DNA from: Candidula unifasciata
Lineage: Eukaryota > Mollusca > Gastropoda > Stylommatophora > Geomitridae
NCBI GenBank assembly: GCA_905116865.2
Contig: CAJHNH020008452.1
Span: forward strand, 251,501-315,500
Length of the DNA stretch: 64,000 bases
Direction of reading: 5' to 3'
The translations under genes and the position numbers were made by a program. Positions within the stretch are counted from its first letter, which is position 1; each line of letters opens with the position of its first letter. The notes beneath the pieces were generated by a model. The model was given only the letters and a program-made list of their open reading frames with translations, did no database searches and was not told the origin of the DNA. Of this stretch, positions 1 to 64,000 are shown in pieces.

Positions 1-220
1 CTCACAACTGTTGTTACCGGTGGTTACTCAGACAATTCTCTTATTATAATGTAATAATTGTGGTAATACAGAATTATGTAAAAGTTGTATTTTTGTTGTT
101 GAGTTTCCTAATCATGTTTTGTATTCATTAGTTTATGTTAGCAGCCCGATATTCCGTTTTCCCTAATATTTATGTTGAAATATTTTACCTTTAAAACTTC
201 TTGATTATGTGGTATTATAG

Positions 221-63381
<63,161 letters not shown>

Positions 63382-63770
63382 GTGAGAGATTTTCGTGGTC
63401 GTTTTGCTTTGACTTGCAGCAGCCACCGCAAATATTTATCTGTCACCTGTACGTATATTTACATTAAAAAAAAAATAATTTTGACTTTAGAAAAATCCTG
63501 GTCATTTTGAAGGTACATAAGTTTGTAGCACGTATTACTTAAGGAGTTTTTGCAGGGAAGGGGGGGGTTGTAAACTGTATTTTTAAGTGTATAAGACAGT
63601 ATGTTTTCCCCAGTTTTTGAAGTTAAAAAATTGGGGATTTTCTTATATACATGAAATGTGATTAAAATATTTATTTAATAATTCTGGGGTCACAAAATAT
63701 AGGTCTTTTTGTGCATGGAAGCATCTTATACAAAGAAAAATACAGTATTTAGGTTGGTCTTATGGAAGGT

Positions 63771-63885
63771 ATATATTTTTTCAGATCATAAAATTTAGTA
63801 ACATTTGTGAAAGTGGGGGAGCTGCAGTATATATTCTTTCAGATCATAAAATTTAGTAACATTTGTGAAAGTGGGGGAGCTGCAG
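63771..63885. repeat. 58-bp tandem duplication
   Basis: cagatcataaaatttagtaa ... gtgggggagctgcag is present twice (63782 and 63840), nearly identical. It lies in the last intron. Confidence 0.93.
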
Positions 63886-64000
63886 AAGTTCCTTGGAAAA
63901 GAGGCAGGAATTGACAACCACCAAAGTTGTCACGGAATATTGGATAGTGGCAGCTTGGGCATGAAAATACACCTGGTTGCATGACTATTTTGGGTTTTTT

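Overview
The window is eukaryotic. It has long introns with GT/AG borders, is AT-rich, and is crowded with LINE, SINE and MITE remnants and minisatellites. The repeat types (tRNA-derived SINEs, RNase H-bearing I-type LINE ends, SPIN-like hAT MITEs) and the divergence of the one host gene suggest a lophotrochozoan, most likely a gastropod mollusc. The species cannot be named from this sequence alone.

One host gene fills the window on the + strand: an ASK1-type MAP kinase kinase kinase (MAP3K5/6/15 family). I assembled 26 internal exons (221-63381, 2,358 coding bases, 785 whole codons). Every exon-exon junction keeps the reading frame. Exons 1-13 encode the central TPR/PH-like regulatory region. 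Exons 14-21 encode a complete kinase domain with intact catalytic residues. Exons 22-26 encode the start of the C-terminal linker, including a likely 14-3-3 docking site. The N-terminal thioredoxin-binding region lies upstream of the window and the C-terminal coiled coil downstream. No promoter, start codon, stop codon or poly(A) site of this gene is in view.

About 96% of the window is intron, and the introns are a museum of mobile DNA. (1) Two related RNase H LINE families are present: family A with an (AACT)n tail and family B ending in ...CPECYDVNS plus an AATTCAAC tail. They occur as 5'-truncated copies on both strands. (2) Other LINE remnants are RT C-termini, a zinc-finger C-terminus and RT palm fragments. 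(3) There are at least eleven copies or parts of one tRNA-derived SINE, plus other SINE-like families. (4) Several short repeat families share a common core. (5) MITEs include two hAT-type elements (one SPIN-like, one with perfect 16-bp TIRs and a perfect 8-bp TSD) and one mariner-type element. (6) About fifteen tandem arrays are present. One of them (35366-35975) appears to have grown out of a piece of the SINE, and one (16378-18475) is an AT-rich satellite with about 520-bp higher-order periodicity.

Three stretches (18480-20450, 25140-27330, 42030-42560) have a different base composition and no recognisable gene. I leave them unassigned. Apart from the kinase, every longer open frame is either a decayed retrotransposon gene or a tandem array that happens to be open. 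I found no operon-like or defence-type system. The most interesting content is the transposon biology and a few details of the kinase.
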